A stretch of DNA of 64,000 nucleotides from Paracoccus sp. R12_2 (GCF_017744015.1 NZ_JAGHRA010000006.1:162628-226627); one strand, 5' to 3'; shown: positions 17,831-27,445, numbered from the stretch's first letter. A program made the numbers and translations. Notes: generated from the letters alone by a model not told the origin.

Positions 17831-18933
17831 CCGAAACCGTTACCGTCCATGTGCCGCTGGGCGCGCGCGCCTACGATGTTCGTATCGGCGCCGGGCTGGT
17901 CGACAGGACCGGTGCCGAGATCGCGCCTTTCCTGCATCGTCCGCGCGTGGCGATCGTGACCGACGAATCCGTGGCGGCGCTGCATCTGGACCGGCTGCAA
18001 TCCGCGCTGAACGCCCAGGGCATAGCCTCGGACGTGCTGCGCCTGCCGTCCGGCGAGGCCACGAAAAGCTGGACTTTCCTGAGCCGCACGGTCGAATGGC
18101 TGCTGGAGCGGAAGATCGAGCGGCGCGATGTCGTGATTGCCTTCGGCGGCGGCGTGATCGGCGATCTGGTCGGCTTCGCCGCCGCGATCCTGCGGCGCGG
18201 CGTGCGCTTTGTTCAGATCCCGACGACGCTGCTGGCACAGGTGGACAGCAGCGTGGGCGGCAAGACAGGCATCAACAGCCCGCATGGCAAGAACCTGATC
18301 GGCGCCTTCCACCAGCCGACCCTTGTGCTGGCCGACATCGCCATTCTGGATACGCTGCCGAGGCGCGATTTTCTGGCGGGTTATGGCGAGGTGGTGAAAT
18401 ACGGCCTGCTGGGGGACATGGATTTCTTTGCCTGGCTGGAAGAAAATGGTCCGCGGCTGCAGCAGGATAGGGCGCTGCGCCAGCGCGCGGTGGCGCATTC
18501 GGTCGCGATGAAGGCGGGGATCGTGACCCGCGACGAGACCGAGCAGGGCGAACGCGCGCTGCTGAATCTGGGCCATACCTTCGGCCATGCGCTGGAGGCT
18601 GCAACGGGATATTCCGACCGGTTGCTGCATGGCGAGGGCGTGGCCATCGGCTGTGCGCTGGCGTTCGATCTGTCCGCCCGGATGGGGTTGTGCAGCCAGG
18701 AGGCGCCAAGCCGTGTTCTGGCCCATCTGGCAACGATGGGGATGCCTGCGCGTCTGTCCGACATTTCCGGCGACCTGCCAGATGACGCCGCGCTGATAGA
18801 TCTGATGGCACAGGACAAGAAGGTCGTGGATGGACGCCTGCGCTTTGTTCTGGCGCGCGGGATCGGCGAGGCCTTCGTCAGCGACGATGTGCAGGCCGAA
18901 CAGCTTTCCTCGGTCCTGCGCGACGCACGCTAG
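17827..18933 (+). CDS. aroB: 3-dehydroquinate synthase
   Basis: 368-residue NAD- and metal-dependent enzyme converting DAHP to 3-dehydroquinate. Family motifs: PSGEATKSW, AFGGGVIGDLVGFAAAILRRGV, IPTTLLAQVDSSVGGKTGIN, KNLIGAFHQP, GYGEVVKYGLLGD, the metal ligands in LNLGHTFGHALEAATGY and LLHGEGVAIG, and QDKKVVDGRLRFVL. Translationally coupled to aroK. Followed by a perfect 10-bp hairpin and then the convergent iron-binding-protein gene. Confidence 0.97.
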   Translation: MTETVTVHVPLGARAYDVRIGAGLVDRTGAEIAPFLHRPRVAIVTDESVAALHLDRLQSALNAQGIASDVLRLPSGEATKSWTFLSRTVEWLLERKIERRDVVIAFGGGVIGDLVGFAAAILRRGVRFVQIPTTLLAQVDSSVGGKTGINSPHGKNLIGAFHQPTLVLADIAILDTLPRRDFLAGYGEVVKYGLLGDMDFFAWLEENGPRLQQDRALRQRAVAHSVAMKAGIVTRDETEQGERALLNLGHTFGHALEAATGYSDRLLHGEGVAIGCALAFDLSARMGLCSQEAPSRVLAHLATMGMPARLSDISGDLPDDAALIDLMAQDKKVVDGRLRFVLARGIGEAFVSDDVQAEQLSSVLRDAR

Positions 18934-18943
18934 TCATGGGTCA

Positions 18944-18968
18944 GACACGCCGCACATGGCGGCGTGTC
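18944..18968. terminator. hairpin between aroB and the convergent iron-binding gene
   Basis: GACACGCCGC (18944-18953) pairs perfectly with GCGGCGTGTC (18959-18968) across a 5-base loop, between two converging stops. There is no T-tract. Probable bidirectional terminator. Confidence 0.45.
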
Positions 18969-18984
18969 GCATGATTTGCGGCCA

Positions 18985-19986
18985 TCAGCCGTCGAAATTG
19001 ACTTCCTCGATCAGCGTCAGGGCCTCGGGACGCAGCTTCGAGACTTCGGTCAGGGGCAGGTCGTCCGGGGTGAATTCGCCCCAGCTTTGCACCAGTTCGG
19101 ACCGCTCGACGCCCTCGACGACCGGGAATTCGTGATTCGTCTCGGCATAGATGCGCTGTGCCTCGTCGCTGACAAGGAAATCCATCAGCTGCATCGCGGC
19201 CTCCTTGTTCGGCGCGGATTTCGTCATCGCCACACCCGAGACGTTCACATGCGTGCCGCCTTCCTCGAAGGTCGGGAACACGATGCGCACGGCATCCGCC
19301 CATTCCTTCTGTTCCTCATCGGCCAGCATCTGGCCCATGTAGTAGGTGTTGCCCAGGCTGATGTCACATTCGCCGGCCCAAATCGACTTGACCTGACCGC
19401 GATCGTTTCCTTCGGGCTGCTTGGCAAGGTTGGCCTTGACGCCTTCCAGCCAGGCTTTCGTTTCCTCGGCGCCGTGATGGGCCAGGAATGCGGCGGTCAG
19501 TGCGACGTTGTAGTCATTGGTGAACGGGCGGGTGCAGATGCGGCCCTTCCACTTGGGATCGGCCAGATCCTCGTAGGTGGTCACCTCGCCGTCGGCGACG
19601 CGATCCTTGTGCGCATAGACGATCCGCGCGCGCGTCGTCAGCCCGAACCACTGGTTGTCTGCGTCGTGCAGCGTGTCGGGAATCGCGTCCAGTGCCTCGT
19701 CCTCGACGGCCTGGGTCACGCCGGCATCCTTGACCTCGCCCAGGCGTGCGACGTCGACGGTCATGATCAGATCGGCGGGCGAGCGGTCACCTTCGGCCTG
19801 CAGACGCTCGACCATGCCCTTGTCCACGAATGCCGTGTTGACGGTGATCCCGGTCGATTCGGTAAAGGCGTCGGTCAAGGGTTTCAGCAATTCAGGCTGG
19901 CGATGTGAATAGATGTTCACCTCTTGGGCCAGCGCGGGCATGGCTGCGGTGCCGGTCAGCAAGGCCATCATCATCAAGCGCATCAT
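18985..19986 (-). CDS. Fe(3+) ABC transporter periplasmic binding protein (FutA/FbpA type)
   Basis: 333 residues with a signal peptide cleaved after Ala20 (ALA|QEV). The mature protein begins with VNIYSHRQPELLKPLTDAF and has FGLTTRARIVYAHKD and WAGECDISLGNTYYMGQ. The adjacent Tyr215-Tyr216 pair is the iron-ligand pair of the transferrin-like FutA/FbpA family. It binds ferric iron in the periplasm for an ABC permease. No permease or ATPase gene accompanies it here, so it works with components encoded elsewhere. The ATG at 19986 has AAGGAG four bases upstream. A candidate sigma-70 promoter lies at 20016-20044. Confidence 0.92.
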   Translation of the reverse strand: MMRLMMMALLTGTAAMPALAQEVNIYSHRQPELLKPLTDAFTESTGITVNTAFVDKGMVERLQAEGDRSPADLIMTVDVARLGEVKDAGVTQAVEDEALDAIPDTLHDADNQWFGLTTRARIVYAHKDRVADGEVTTYEDLADPKWKGRICTRPFTNDYNVALTAAFLAHHGAEETKAWLEGVKANLAKQPEGNDRGQVKSIWAGECDISLGNTYYMGQMLADEEQKEWADAVRIVFPTFEEGGTHVNVSGVAMTKSAPNKEAAMQLMDFLVSDEAQRIYAETNHEFPVVEGVERSELVQSWGEFTPDDLPLTEVSKLRPEALTLIEEVNFDG

Positions 19987-20015
19987 CGTCTCCTTCTGGA
20001 CATTGGATGCCGGTA

Positions 20016-20044
20016 TTTATCGTTGTTAGGCGACCGGATCGCAA
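20016..20044 (-). promoter_or_regulatory. candidate sigma-70 promoter of the iron-binding-protein gene
   Basis: On the minus strand a TTGCGA box (20044-20039) and a GATAAA box (20021-20016) are separated by 17 bases, each matching the consensus at four of six positions, about 30 bases upstream of the start codon. I looked for a Fur/Irr-type palindrome here and did not find a convincing one. Confidence 0.35.
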
Positions 20045-20113
20045 TAGTTAACAAAAATAATCGGACAATCGCCTCGATTGACCGCGGCAGCCGGTCGCGA
20101 TACGGGCCGCAGC

Positions 20114-21946
20114 ATGGCACGCGCACCCCTTCTGCAACTTACCGATATCTCGCTGACCTTCGGCGGCGATCCCGTTTTCGACACGCTGTCGCTGACCGTC
20201 CAGCAGGGCGACCGGGTCGCGCTGGTCGGCCGTAACGGGTCGGGAAAATCGACGCTGATGAAGGTCATGGCCGGGCTGGTCGAACCGGACCGGGGCGCTG
20301 TCGTTCTGAATGGCGGGGCCAAGGCCGGGTATATGGAACAGGATCCCGACCTGTCCGGCTTTGCCACGCTTGGCGAATTCGCCAGCGACGGCCTTGAAGA
20401 GGCCGAGGCTTACCGGGTCGAGATGGCCGCCGAGGGGCTGAAGTTCGACGCCGCGCGCCCGGTTGTCACCGCGTCCGGCGGTGAGCGGCGCCGCGCCGCG
20501 CTGGCCAGGCTGCTGGCCCAGGCACCGGAACTGATGTTGCTGGACGAGCCGACCAACCATCTGGACATCGAGGCGATCGGCTGGCTGGAAGATCAGTTGA
20601 ACCAGACCCGCGCGGCCTATGTCATCATCAGCCACGACCGTGCCTTTCTGCGGCGATTGACGCGCGCGACGCTGTGGATCGACCGGGGCGAGATGCGCCG
20701 GCAGGAACGCGGCTTCGAATATTTCGAGGATTGGCGCGAGGCGGTGTGGTCGGCCGAAGACGACGCCCGGCACAAGCTGGACCGCAAGATCAAGGCAGAG
20801 GCGCGTTGGGCGGTCGAAGGCATCAGCGCGCGCCGCAAGCGCAATCAGGGCCGGGTGCGCGCGCTGGCCGCGCTGCGCGCCGAGCGTGGCGCCCAGATCC
20901 GCCGTCAGGGCGCTGCCGCCATGGCGCTGGAGGCCGGGCCGCAATCGGGCAAGCGGGTGATCGAGGCGAAAGGCATCACAAAGACCTTCGCCGATCGCAC
21001 GATTCTGAAGCCGTTCGATCTGCGTGTGCAGCGCGGTGACCGGGTCGCGTTCGTCGGCCCGAATGGCGCCGGCAAGACGACGCTGATCAAGATGCTGACG
21101 GGTGAGATCGCGCCCGATGACGGAACGGTCACTTTGGGCACCAATCTGGACGTCGCGGTGTTCGATCAGGCGCGCGCCGCGCTGAACCCCGACCAGACCC
21201 TGTGGGAATCGCTGACGGGCGATCCGGACATGCGGGTTTCGGGGCGCGCGGATCAGGTCATGGTCCGGGGCCAGCCGAAGCATGTCGTGGGGTATCTGAA
21301 GGATTTCCTGTTCGACGAGTCGCAGGCCCGGGCGCCCGTTCGCAGTCTTTCGGGGGGCGAAAAGGCCCGGCTGTTGCTGGCCCGGTTGATGGCCCGTCCG
21401 TCGAACCTGCTGGTGCTGGACGAACCGACCAACGATCTTGATGTCGAGACGCTGGATCTGTTGCAGGATCTGCTTGGCGATTACGACGGGACCGTGCTGC
21501 TGGTCAGCCATGATCGTGATTTCATCGACCGCGTCGCCGACACCACGATCGCCATGGAGGGCGATGGCCGCGCGGTCGTCTATGCCGGGGGGTGGAGCGA
21601 CTATCGCGCCCAACGCGGTGTCGATGCACCTGACACCGCGGTGCCAACGCCCGCCGGCGGCGCCCGTCCCGCCGCGCCGTCCGCACCTGCCGTCGCCAAG
21701 CCCGCACGACCGGCCAAGCCCGCGCTCAGCTTCACCGAACGGCACCGGTTGGAGGAATTGCCGGCGATCATCGAACGGCTAGAGGCCGAGATCGCAAAGC
21801 TGTCCCGGTTCCTGGCCGAGCAGCCAGATCTGTATCAGACCTCGCCGGTCCGGTTCAGGAAGGCGACCGAGGCAATTGCCGAGCGACAGGCCGCGCTGCA
21901 GGCTGCCGAAGAAGAATGGCTGACGCTGGAAGAAAAGGCCGATTGA
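20114..21946 (+). CDS. ABC-F family ATPase (Uup-like)
   Basis: 610-residue soluble protein with two ABC ATPase domains and no membrane segments. Domain 1: Walker A GRNGSGKS, signature SGGER, Walker B LMLLDEPTNHLD. Domain 2: Walker A GPNGAGKT, signature SGGEK, Walker B LLVLDEPTNDLD. A basic inter-domain linker (RKIKAEARWAVEGISARRKRNQGR) and a C-terminal helical coiled-coil (RHRLEELPAIIERLEAEIAKL) mark the Uup branch, linked to ribosome or branched-DNA transactions. Start taken as the ATG at 20114; an in-frame GTG/ATG upstream at 20078 would add 12 residues. Divergent from the iron-binding gene. Confidence 0.93.
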   Translation: MARAPLLQLTDISLTFGGDPVFDTLSLTVQQGDRVALVGRNGSGKSTLMKVMAGLVEPDRGAVVLNGGAKAGYMEQDPDLSGFATLGEFASDGLEEAEAYRVEMAAEGLKFDAARPVVTASGGERRRAALARLLAQAPELMLLDEPTNHLDIEAIGWLEDQLNQTRAAYVIISHDRAFLRRLTRATLWIDRGEMRRQERGFEYFEDWREAVWSAEDDARHKLDRKIKAEARWAVEGISARRKRNQGRVRALAALRAERGAQIRRQGAAAMALEAGPQSGKRVIEAKGITKTFADRTILKPFDLRVQRGDRVAFVGPNGAGKTTLIKMLTGEIAPDDGTVTLGTNLDVAVFDQARAALNPDQTLWESLTGDPDMRVSGRADQVMVRGQPKHVVGYLKDFLFDESQARAPVRSLSGGEKARLLLARLMARPSNLLVLDEPTNDLDVETLDLLQDLLGDYDGTVLLVSHDRDFIDRVADTTIAMEGDGRAVVYAGGWSDYRAQRGVDAPDTAVPTPAGGARPAAPSAPAVAKPARPAKPALSFTERHRLEELPAIIERLEAEIAKLSRFLAEQPDLYQTSPVRFRKATEAIAERQAALQAAEEEWLTLEEKAD

Positions 21947-21954
21947 ACCTCTGG

Positions 21955-21978
21955 GCGGGGCGGCGGTTCACGCCCCGC
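21955..21978. terminator. hairpin at convergent stops
   Basis: GCGGGGCG (21955-21962) pairs with CGCCCCGC (21971-21978) over an 8-base loop, between the ABC-F stop and overlapping the last codons of the convergent metallopeptidase gene. No T-tract. Confidence 0.4.
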
Positions 21979-22942
21979 GCGCCGTATGGTTCATCAGCCA
22001 GTCATGGGCGAATATCATCTTCTCGCGGATCTTCGGCGTCAGGATGAACGGATAGAGATCGCCTTTGTCCAGTGCGCGATTGATGTCGTTGATCGCGATG
22101 ACGACCGCCGTCGCAAGCGTCAGCAGACGGTTCGCATCGGGGTCGTGATAGGCTGAATATTCGGCGGGAATCCCCGGCATTGTCAGCCCGGCATGCACAA
22201 AGCTGTCGGTGATATCGACAAGGTGCAGAAGATGCGCCACGGTTTCCGCCCAGTCTTCGTGCGGATGCGCGGTCGCATAAGCCGTGATGTGGGTCTGTCC
22301 CGGCGCCGACGGCGCGGCATAGTGACGTTCCAGCGCCGCAGCATAGTCGGCGCGTTCGTCACCGAACAGGGCCCGGAAGGCGGCCGAGAAACCATTTGCC
22401 TGTGAAAGCCTGTCGAACAGGAAATGCGCCATTTCATGCCGGAAATGTCCGATCATCGCGCGATAGTCCTCGCCCAGGCTTTGTTGGCGCTGCAGGCGGG
22501 TCAGGGCGTCGGCTTCGGTCACGTTTATGGTGATGTCGCCATTGGCGTGACCCATCACGATCTGTTCGGTCCGCGCGCCCCCGGCGTCTTCGGACAGCAT
22601 GAGAAAGCGCGGCCTTGGCCCGCGATCGGCGTCGTTGAACCAGTTCCAGTTCGACAGGTTGGCGAGCATCCGTCGTTTTGCGCCTTCGGCCCGTGTCAGA
22701 AGGCCGCGGTTGTCACCGATATTCAGCGCCGGCACCACATCTGACATCGCGCAGGACCGGCAAAGCGGTCCGTTGGGGATCGCGACCCAGTTGCAGCCGA
22801 TCGTGTCGCGATTGGCGCAAGGTGCCGCGACGTTCCACATCGCGCGGGCCTCTGGCTCGTAAAACAATGCCTCACCGCAATTGCAGACAAGATTGTCGAA
22901 GTAGACAGGCGCCTTGCAGGCTGGGCAGAAAAAGCTTCTCAT
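21968..22942 (-). CDS. putative zinc-binding metallopeptidase with zinc-ribbon N-terminus
   Basis: 324 residues. Two Cys clusters at the N-terminus resemble zinc ribbons (CPACKAPVYFDNLVCNCG, then CANRDTIGC with LCRSCAMSD). The C-terminal domain carries an HExxH metalloprotease motif (FRHEMAHFLFDRL) followed by DYAAALERHYA and HEDWAETVAHLLHLVD, the pattern of the putative zinc-binding metallopeptidase family PF15887. No signal peptide, so cytoplasmic. The ATG at 22942 has GAGGAAC upstream; the longer frame to 23104 lies in the rplU promoter region. Substrate unknown. Divergent from rplU. Confidence 0.88.
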   Translation of the reverse strand: MRSFFCPACKAPVYFDNLVCNCGEALFYEPEARAMWNVAAPCANRDTIGCNWVAIPNGPLCRSCAMSDVVPALNIGDNRGLLTRAEGAKRRMLANLSNWNWFNDADRGPRPRFLMLSEDAGGARTEQIVMGHANGDITINVTEADALTRLQRQQSLGEDYRAMIGHFRHEMAHFLFDRLSQANGFSAAFRALFGDERADYAAALERHYAAPSAPGQTHITAYATAHPHEDWAETVAHLLHLVDITDSFVHAGLTMPGIPAEYSAYHDPDANRLLTLATAVVIAINDINRALDKGDLYPFILTPKIREKMIFAHDWLMNHTARGA

Positions 22943-23038
22943 GTTCCTCGTCCTTGAATCTCGCAGCAGGAAATGCCCTGATCTGTTGCAGGGTTCCGTT
23001 CGGCGCCGCAATGACGTCAGTCCGATCGGTCCGGTCGC

Positions 23039-23067
23039 TTGACTTGCGGCGCATGATCGGCCATATG
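23039..23067 (+). promoter_or_regulatory. candidate promoter for rplU-rpmA
   Basis: TTGACT (23039-23044, five of six consensus positions) is followed after 17 bases by the weak -10 CATATG (23062-23067). It sits about 150 bases before rplU in a 275-base divergent intergenic region. The long leader could hold regulatory RNA, but I see no specific conserved structure. Confidence 0.35.
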
Positions 23068-23217
23068 CACGCGACCGGTCGGGCGACCGCCTGTGACCGG
23101 TCATTGTTTTTGAAATGACATCCCGATGCGCGGGATGCGCTGTCCGAAGGCGGGATCATCCCATGACGCCGGTCTGCACCGGGGCCGAAGGACGCGGAGA
23201 ACGAAGGAAACGAAGCG

Positions 23218-23631
23218 ATGTTCGCGGTTCTGAAGACGGGCGGCAAGCAATACAAGGTGCAGGCGGGCGACGTCCTGCGCGTTGAAAAGCTGAATGCTGC
23301 CGCTGGTGAAAAAGTCCAGTTCAATGAAATTCTGATGGTGGGTTCGTCCCTGGGCGCGCCGCTGGTCGAGGGTGCTTGCGTGCAGGCCGAAGTGATCGAC
23401 CAGATCAAGGCTGACAAGGTCATCACCTACGTCAAGCGCCGCCGCAAGCACAGCTCGCAGCGTACGCGTGGTCATCGCCAGCAACTGACCTTGCTGCGCG
23501 TCACGGACGTGCTGGACAAGGGTGCGGACAAGACCGGTGTGAAGACCGCCGTCGGCGCCCGCACCAAGGATGAGGCCGCGGCCAAGCCCGCCAAGGCCAA
23601 GAAACCGGCGAAAGACGCCGTCGAAGCGTAA
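23218..23631 (+). CDS. rplU: 50S ribosomal protein L21
   Basis: 137 residues. The first ~100 are canonical bacterial L21: MFAVLKTGGKQYKVQAGDVL, the VQFNEILMVG strand, and YVKRRRKHSSQRTRGHRQQ, the RNA-binding loop. The final ~37 residues form a Lys/Ala-rich tail (KDEAAAKPAKAKKPAKDAVEA) found in many alphaproteobacterial L21 proteins. The start has a good GAAGGAAAC ribosome site. rpmA follows after 12 bp in the universal rplU-rpmA pair. Confidence 0.98.
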   Translation: MFAVLKTGGKQYKVQAGDVLRVEKLNAAAGEKVQFNEILMVGSSLGAPLVEGACVQAEVIDQIKADKVITYVKRRRKHSSQRTRGHRQQLTLLRVTDVLDKGADKTGVKTAVGARTKDEAAAKPAKAKKPAKDAVEA

Positions 23632-23643
23632 GGAGACTGACCC

Positions 23644-23916
23644 ATGGCACACAAGAAAGCAGGCGGTTCGTCCCGCAACGGTCGCGATTCGGCTGGTCGC
23701 CGTCTCGGCGTCAAACTGTATGGCGGTCAGGAAGCGACCGCCGGTAACATCATCGTGCGTCAGCGCGGCACCAAGTGGTGGCCGGGCGACAATGTCGGCA
23801 TGGGCAAGGATCACACCCTGTTCGCGCTGACCGACGGTCATGTGACCTTCAAGAAGGGCCTGAAAGGGCGCACCTTCATTTCGGTGATTCCCGCGAGTCT
23901 CGAAGCCGCCGAGTAA
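23644..23916 (+). CDS. rpmA: 50S ribosomal protein L27
   Basis: 90 residues, full length. [20 protein letters not shown] at the start (the N-terminal arm reaches the peptidyl-transferase centre), then [35 protein letters not shown]. Unlike Firmicutes L27 there is no N-terminal leader to be cleaved. Ribosome site AAGGAGAC upstream. Followed by a stable GAAA-tetraloop hairpin. Confidence 0.98.
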   Translation: MAHKKAGGSSRNGRDSAGRRLGVKLYGGQEATAGNIIVRQRGTKWWPGDNVGMGKDHTLFALTDGHVTFKKGLKGRTFISVIPASLEAAE

Positions 23917-23940
23917 CCCGAATTTAACATTTCGATGTTA

Positions 23941-23976
23941 GGGGGATCGGCGAAAGCCGGTCCCCCGACCTGTTTT
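23941..23976 (+). terminator. GAAA-tetraloop hairpin after rpmA
   Basis: GGGGGATCGGC (23941-23951) pairs with GCCGGTCCCCC (23956-23966) around a GAAA loop: 11 pairs with one G-T wobble. TTTT follows at 23973-23976. It ends the rplU-rpmA unit about 25 bp after the stop, though the short T-run could allow partial read-through into the acetyltransferase gene, whose start is 28 bases further on. Confidence 0.65.
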
Positions 23977-24003
23977 CAGGTCCTGTTTTCCGGGGGAGGG
24001 AAA

Positions 24004-24591
24004 ATGGTTATGTCTGCACCGATGCGGGAGGGCACGCGATTGGATGATCTGAAGCCCGATGTCATCACCCTGAACCAGCCCGTCATCGAGACCGAGCGTT
24101 TCGTGTTGCGGCCCCTGCGACCCTCGGATGCCGGGATGATCGCACATTACACCTCGGATCGCCGCGTGGCCGAGGGGACGCGGGCCATTCCGCATCCTCT
24201 GCCGCCGGGCGCGGCGGAAGGATTTGTCGCGCGTGCGCTGGCTGCGGATCGCAGCGAGGATGTCTGGGCGATCGACGGGTCGGCACATCGTCTGGCCGAA
24301 CTGTTGGGTGTCGTCTCGCTGACGCGGATGGAGGGCGACCAGTCCGAACTTGGCTTCTGGATCGGCGCGGGATTCTGGAACACCGGATTCGCGACCGAGG
24401 CGGTCGAGGCGCTGGTTGCCGCCAACCCGCACGGATCGCGCACCTTGTTCGCCGAGGCATTCCAGGACAATCCCGGCTCGGCGCGCGTGCTGACCAATTG
24501 TGGATTCGTCTATCTGGGCGACGCCGAAAGCTGGTCGGTCGCGCGCGGCGCGCGGGTGGCGACCTGGACCTATCTGCGGAAAATGGGCTGA
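24004..24591 (+). CDS. GNAT-family N-acetyltransferase (RimJ/RimL-like)
   Basis: 195 residues. RimJ/L-type GNAT layout: IETERFVLRPLRPSDAGMIAHYTSD, then LGVVSLTRMEGDQSELGFWIGAGFWNTGFATEAVEAL (acetyl-CoA-binding strand and helix), and FAEAFQDNPGSARVLTNCGFVYLGD. Acetylates an amino group of a protein terminus or small molecule with acetyl-CoA; target unknown. GGGGGAGGG lies just before; the ATG at 24004 is 4 bases from it and the in-frame ATG at 24010 is 10 bases away, so either could be used. This gene often follows rplU-rpmA in Rhodobacteraceae (recalled, not checked). Confidence 0.87.
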   Translation: MVMSAPMREGTRLDDLKPDVITLNQPVIETERFVLRPLRPSDAGMIAHYTSDRRVAEGTRAIPHPLPPGAAEGFVARALAADRSEDVWAIDGSAHRLAELLGVVSLTRMEGDQSELGFWIGAGFWNTGFATEAVEALVAANPHGSRTLFAEAFQDNPGSARVLTNCGFVYLGDAESWSVARGARVATWTYLRKMG

Positions 24592-24706
24592 GGCAACCGG
24601 GGCGTGCAGGCGCCGATCCGGCAAGATCTGGGCCGGATGCGTCGCGCGATGCAGAAACTGCAATTCCGGTGATTGCATTTCGTCGCGCGACACCTAACTC
24701 GGTTTC

Positions 24707-25699
24707 ATGAGCATTCCTTATTCCCTTCTCGATCTGGCGCCGGTCCCCGAAGGTTTCGACGCCGGTGACGCGATCAGCAACACCCTTGATCTGGCGCGCA
24801 AGGCCGAAGGCTGGGGCTATCACCGGTTCTGGATGGCCGAGCATCACAACATGCCGGGTATTGCCAGTTCGGCGACCGCCGTCCTGATCGGGCTTGTCGC
24901 GCAGGCGACCCGCACCATGCGGGTGGGTGCGGGCGGGATCATGCTGCCAAACCACGCGCCCCTGACCGTGGCCGAGGCGTTCGGGACCTTGGCCACGGTG
25001 TTTCCGGATCGCATCGATCTGGGACTGGGCCGTGCCCCCGGCGGTGACGGCGCGGTGATCCAAGCTCTGCGCCGTGATCCGATGGCCGACAGTTTTCCCA
25101 ATGATGTCGTCGAATTGCTGGATTACCTGGGGCCTGCGCGTGACGGTGCCGCGGTGCGCGCTCTGCCGGGCGAGGGGACGCAGGTTCCCGTCTGGATTCT
25201 TGGCAGCAGCCTGTTCGGCGCCCAGTTGGCGGCCCATCTGGGCCTGCCCTATGCCTTCGCCAGCCATTTCGCGCCGAATGATCTGGAACGGGCTCTGGCG
25301 ATCTATCGCGACCGGTTCCGCCCCTCGCCTTGGGGCCAAAAGCCGCATGCGATGATCGCGATCAACGTTTTCGCGGCCGACGACGCAGACGAGGCGCATC
25401 ATCTTCGCACCACGATGCAGCTTGCCTTCGCGCGGCTGCGCACCGGCTTGCCCGGCAAGCTTCCACGTCCGACGCGCGATCTGGACGGCGAGATCGGGCC
25501 GCAGATGCGCCGCGCAGTGGATCAGGCGCTGCGGGTCAGCGCGGTGGGAGGCAAGGCGCAGGTCAGGGATCAGCTAGCCGCGCTGATTGATGCGCATAAT
25601 CCCGACGAGGTCATCCTGACGGGGCAGATCCACGATCACGCCGCGCGATTGCGCAGCTTTCAGATCGCAGCCGAGGTGATGCAGTCGCTGCCCGCCTAG
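24707..25699 (+). CDS. LLM-class flavin-dependent oxidoreductase (YhbW-like)
   Basis: 330-residue luciferase-like TIM-barrel protein of the MsnO8/YhbW branch: [74 protein letters not shown], and [27 protein letters not shown]. Probably FMN-dependent; substrate unknown. No good ribosome site precedes the start. Its TAG overlaps the TAG of the convergent dctM gene within the palindrome CTAG (25696-25699), so there is no room for a terminator. Confidence 0.92.
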   Translation: MSIPYSLLDLAPVPEGFDAGDAISNTLDLARKAEGWGYHRFWMAEHHNMPGIASSATAVLIGLVAQATRTMRVGAGGIMLPNHAPLTVAEAFGTLATVFPDRIDLGLGRAPGGDGAVIQALRRDPMADSFPNDVVELLDYLGPARDGAAVRALPGEGTQVPVWILGSSLFGAQLAAHLGLPYAFASHFAPNDLERALAIYRDRFRPSPWGQKPHAMIAINVFAADDADEAHHLRTTMQLAFARLRTGLPGKLPRPTRDLDGEIGPQMRRAVDQALRVSAVGGKAQVRDQLAALIDAHNPDEVILTGQIHDHAARLRSFQIAAEVMQSLPA

Positions 25700-26997
25700 G
25701 GCAGCATCAGCCGTGTCAGCCCCGGAAACGCCGCGATCAGGATCAGGCCGATGACGCTGGTCACCAGGAAGGGCAAGGCCCCCCGCGCGACCTTTTCCAG
25801 CGGCAGCCGGGTGATGTTCGCCGCGACGTAAAGATTGATCCCCACCGGCGGTGTGATCAGTCCGATCGCCAGATTGACCATGATCAGCACTCCGAACCAG
25901 ACCGGATCCCAGGCCAGTTCGCGCATGACCGGCAGGAAGATCGGCAGGCAGATGAACATGATCGTGACCGCGTCCATGAACATGCCGGCAATCAGTACTA
26001 CCAGCATGATCACCGCAAGGATCACCCACTGGTTCGACGACAGCCCCAGCAGCGCGCCAGAGTAGCGGCCGATGAGGTCGTCCACGGTCACGACCCAGCC
26101 GAAAAGCCCGGCATAGGCGACGACCAGCATCACCACCGACGATCCCGCCGCGCTGTCGGCCAGGCATTCATACAGGCCACGGATCGTCAGCGTGCGATAG
26201 ATCAGGCCGCCCACCGCCAGCGCATAAACCGAGGCGACGATGGCGGCCTCGGTCGGGGTGAATATCCCCGAATAGATCCCGCCAAGGATCACGACAGGTG
26301 TCATCAGCCCCCAGAAACTGTCGATAAAGGATCGGCCCAGTGCCCGCGCATAGGACATGCCCGGATAGGGATTGGGGCTAAGCGCGCGGGTTGCGGTCGC
26401 GTTCCGCACGCGACCGAAGGGCAGGGCGCACAGCATCAGTGCTCCGCACAGGATGCCAGGCAGGATCGCGGCGATGAACAGGTCCGCGATCGAGGTTTCG
26501 GCCAGAACCCCATAGATCACCAACCCGATCGAGGGCGGAATCACGATCGACATGGCCGCGCCTGTGCTGACAAGACCCGCGGCAAAGGCGCGGGAATACC
26601 CGTCCTCTTCCATCGAGCGGACGATCATCGGACCGATGGCCGCGACCGACGCCGGACCCGATCCGCTGACAGCGCCCCAGAACAGGCAGACCACCGTTCC
26701 GACCAGACCCATGCCGCCCGGCAGTCCGCCGACCAGCACCCGGAAGAAGCGGATCATCCGGTCGGCGATCCCCAGCCGTCCCATCAGGTTGCCGGCCAGA
26801 ATGAAGAACGGGATCGCCAGCAGCGAGAATTTCCCGATCCCTGCCGTCAGCAGGTCGCCCACAAGATCGAGGCCGAAGCCCAGTTGCCACATCGCGGCAA
26901 GCGCCGACAGGCCAAGCGCGAAGGCAACCGGCACGCGCAGCACCAGCAGCAGGAAGAACAGCCCGACCATCATGCTGCCGGCACCGATCTCAGGCAT
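25696..26997 (-). CDS. dctM: TRAP transporter large permease (DctM)
   Basis: 433-residue, twelve-helix DctM subunit: [88 protein letters not shown], and [25 protein letters not shown]. It is the Na+-coupled elevator subunit for import of a carboxylate-type solute. It starts 8 bp inside dctQ. Third gene of the dctP-dctQ-dctM operon. Confidence 0.94.
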   Translation of the reverse strand: MPEIGAGSMMVGLFFLLLVLRVPVAFALGLSALAAMWQLGFGLDLVGDLLTAGIGKFSLLAIPFFILAGNLMGRLGIADRMIRFFRVLVGGLPGGMGLVGTVVCLFWGAVSGSGPASVAAIGPMIVRSMEEDGYSRAFAAGLVSTGAAMSIVIPPSIGLVIYGVLAETSIADLFIAAILPGILCGALMLCALPFGRVRNATATRALSPNPYPGMSYARALGRSFIDSFWGLMTPVVILGGIYSGIFTPTEAAIVASVYALAVGGLIYRTLTIRGLYECLADSAAGSSVVMLVVAYAGLFGWVVTVDDLIGRYSGALLGLSSNQWVILAVIMLVVLIAGMFMDAVTIMFICLPIFLPVMRELAWDPVWFGVLIMVNLAIGLITPPVGINLYVAANITRLPLEKVARGALPFLVTSVIGLILIAAFPGLTRLMLP

Positions 26998-27445
26998 CAG
27001 GGCCCCGCAACGCAGCCTGAACGAAACGGATCAGCACCAGCGCAAAGCCAAGCGGCAGCGCGGCGGAATACCACCACAGCGGCAGCCCCAGCCCATAGCT
27101 GCGCATCCCCGTGCCCATCTGGTTCAGCACAAGTTGCCAGCAGAACCAGACCGAAGCCGCCAGCAGCGCGGCCGACAGCAGCGTGGCCAGCACGATGACT
27201 GCCCGCCGCAACGCGGCAGGCAACATATCGGTGATCAGTTCGACGGCAAGATGCTGCCCGCGGCGTGCTGCAATCGCCGCACCGAACACGGTCAGCAACA
27301 CGAAACCGCCGGTCAGCAGTTCCTCGGTCGCGGCCAGCGAATGGTTGGTGCCATAGCGTACAACGACATTGGCGAAACCAAGCCCCGTCATCGCCAGCAG
27401 CAACACCGCGCAAACGGCCTTTTCGAACTGATCCAGCAGGCGCAT
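26990..27445 (-). CDS. dctQ: TRAP transporter small permease (DctQ)
   Basis: 151-residue four-helix DctQ subunit: LLDQFEKAVCAVLLLAMTGLGFANVVVRYG, then AATEELLTGGFVLLTVFGAAIAARRGQHLAVELI (family signature) and RFVQAALRGP at the end. It scaffolds the large permease. Its start abuts the dctP stop (27446) and its end overlaps dctM by 8 bp, so translation is coupled across the operon. Confidence 0.93.
   Translation of the reverse strand: MRLLDQFEKAVCAVLLLAMTGLGFANVVVRYGTNHSLAATEELLTGGFVLLTVFGAAIAARRGQHLAVELITDMLPAALRRAVIVLATLLSAALLAASVWFCWQLVLNQMGTGMRSYGLGLPLWWYSAALPLGFALVLIRFVQAALRGPDA

Noticed and set aside
19987..20113. Fur/Irr box in the iron-binding-protein promoter
   Set aside because: The AT-rich patch at 20040-20062 has no convincing dyad; only a weak sigma-70-like promoter is reported.
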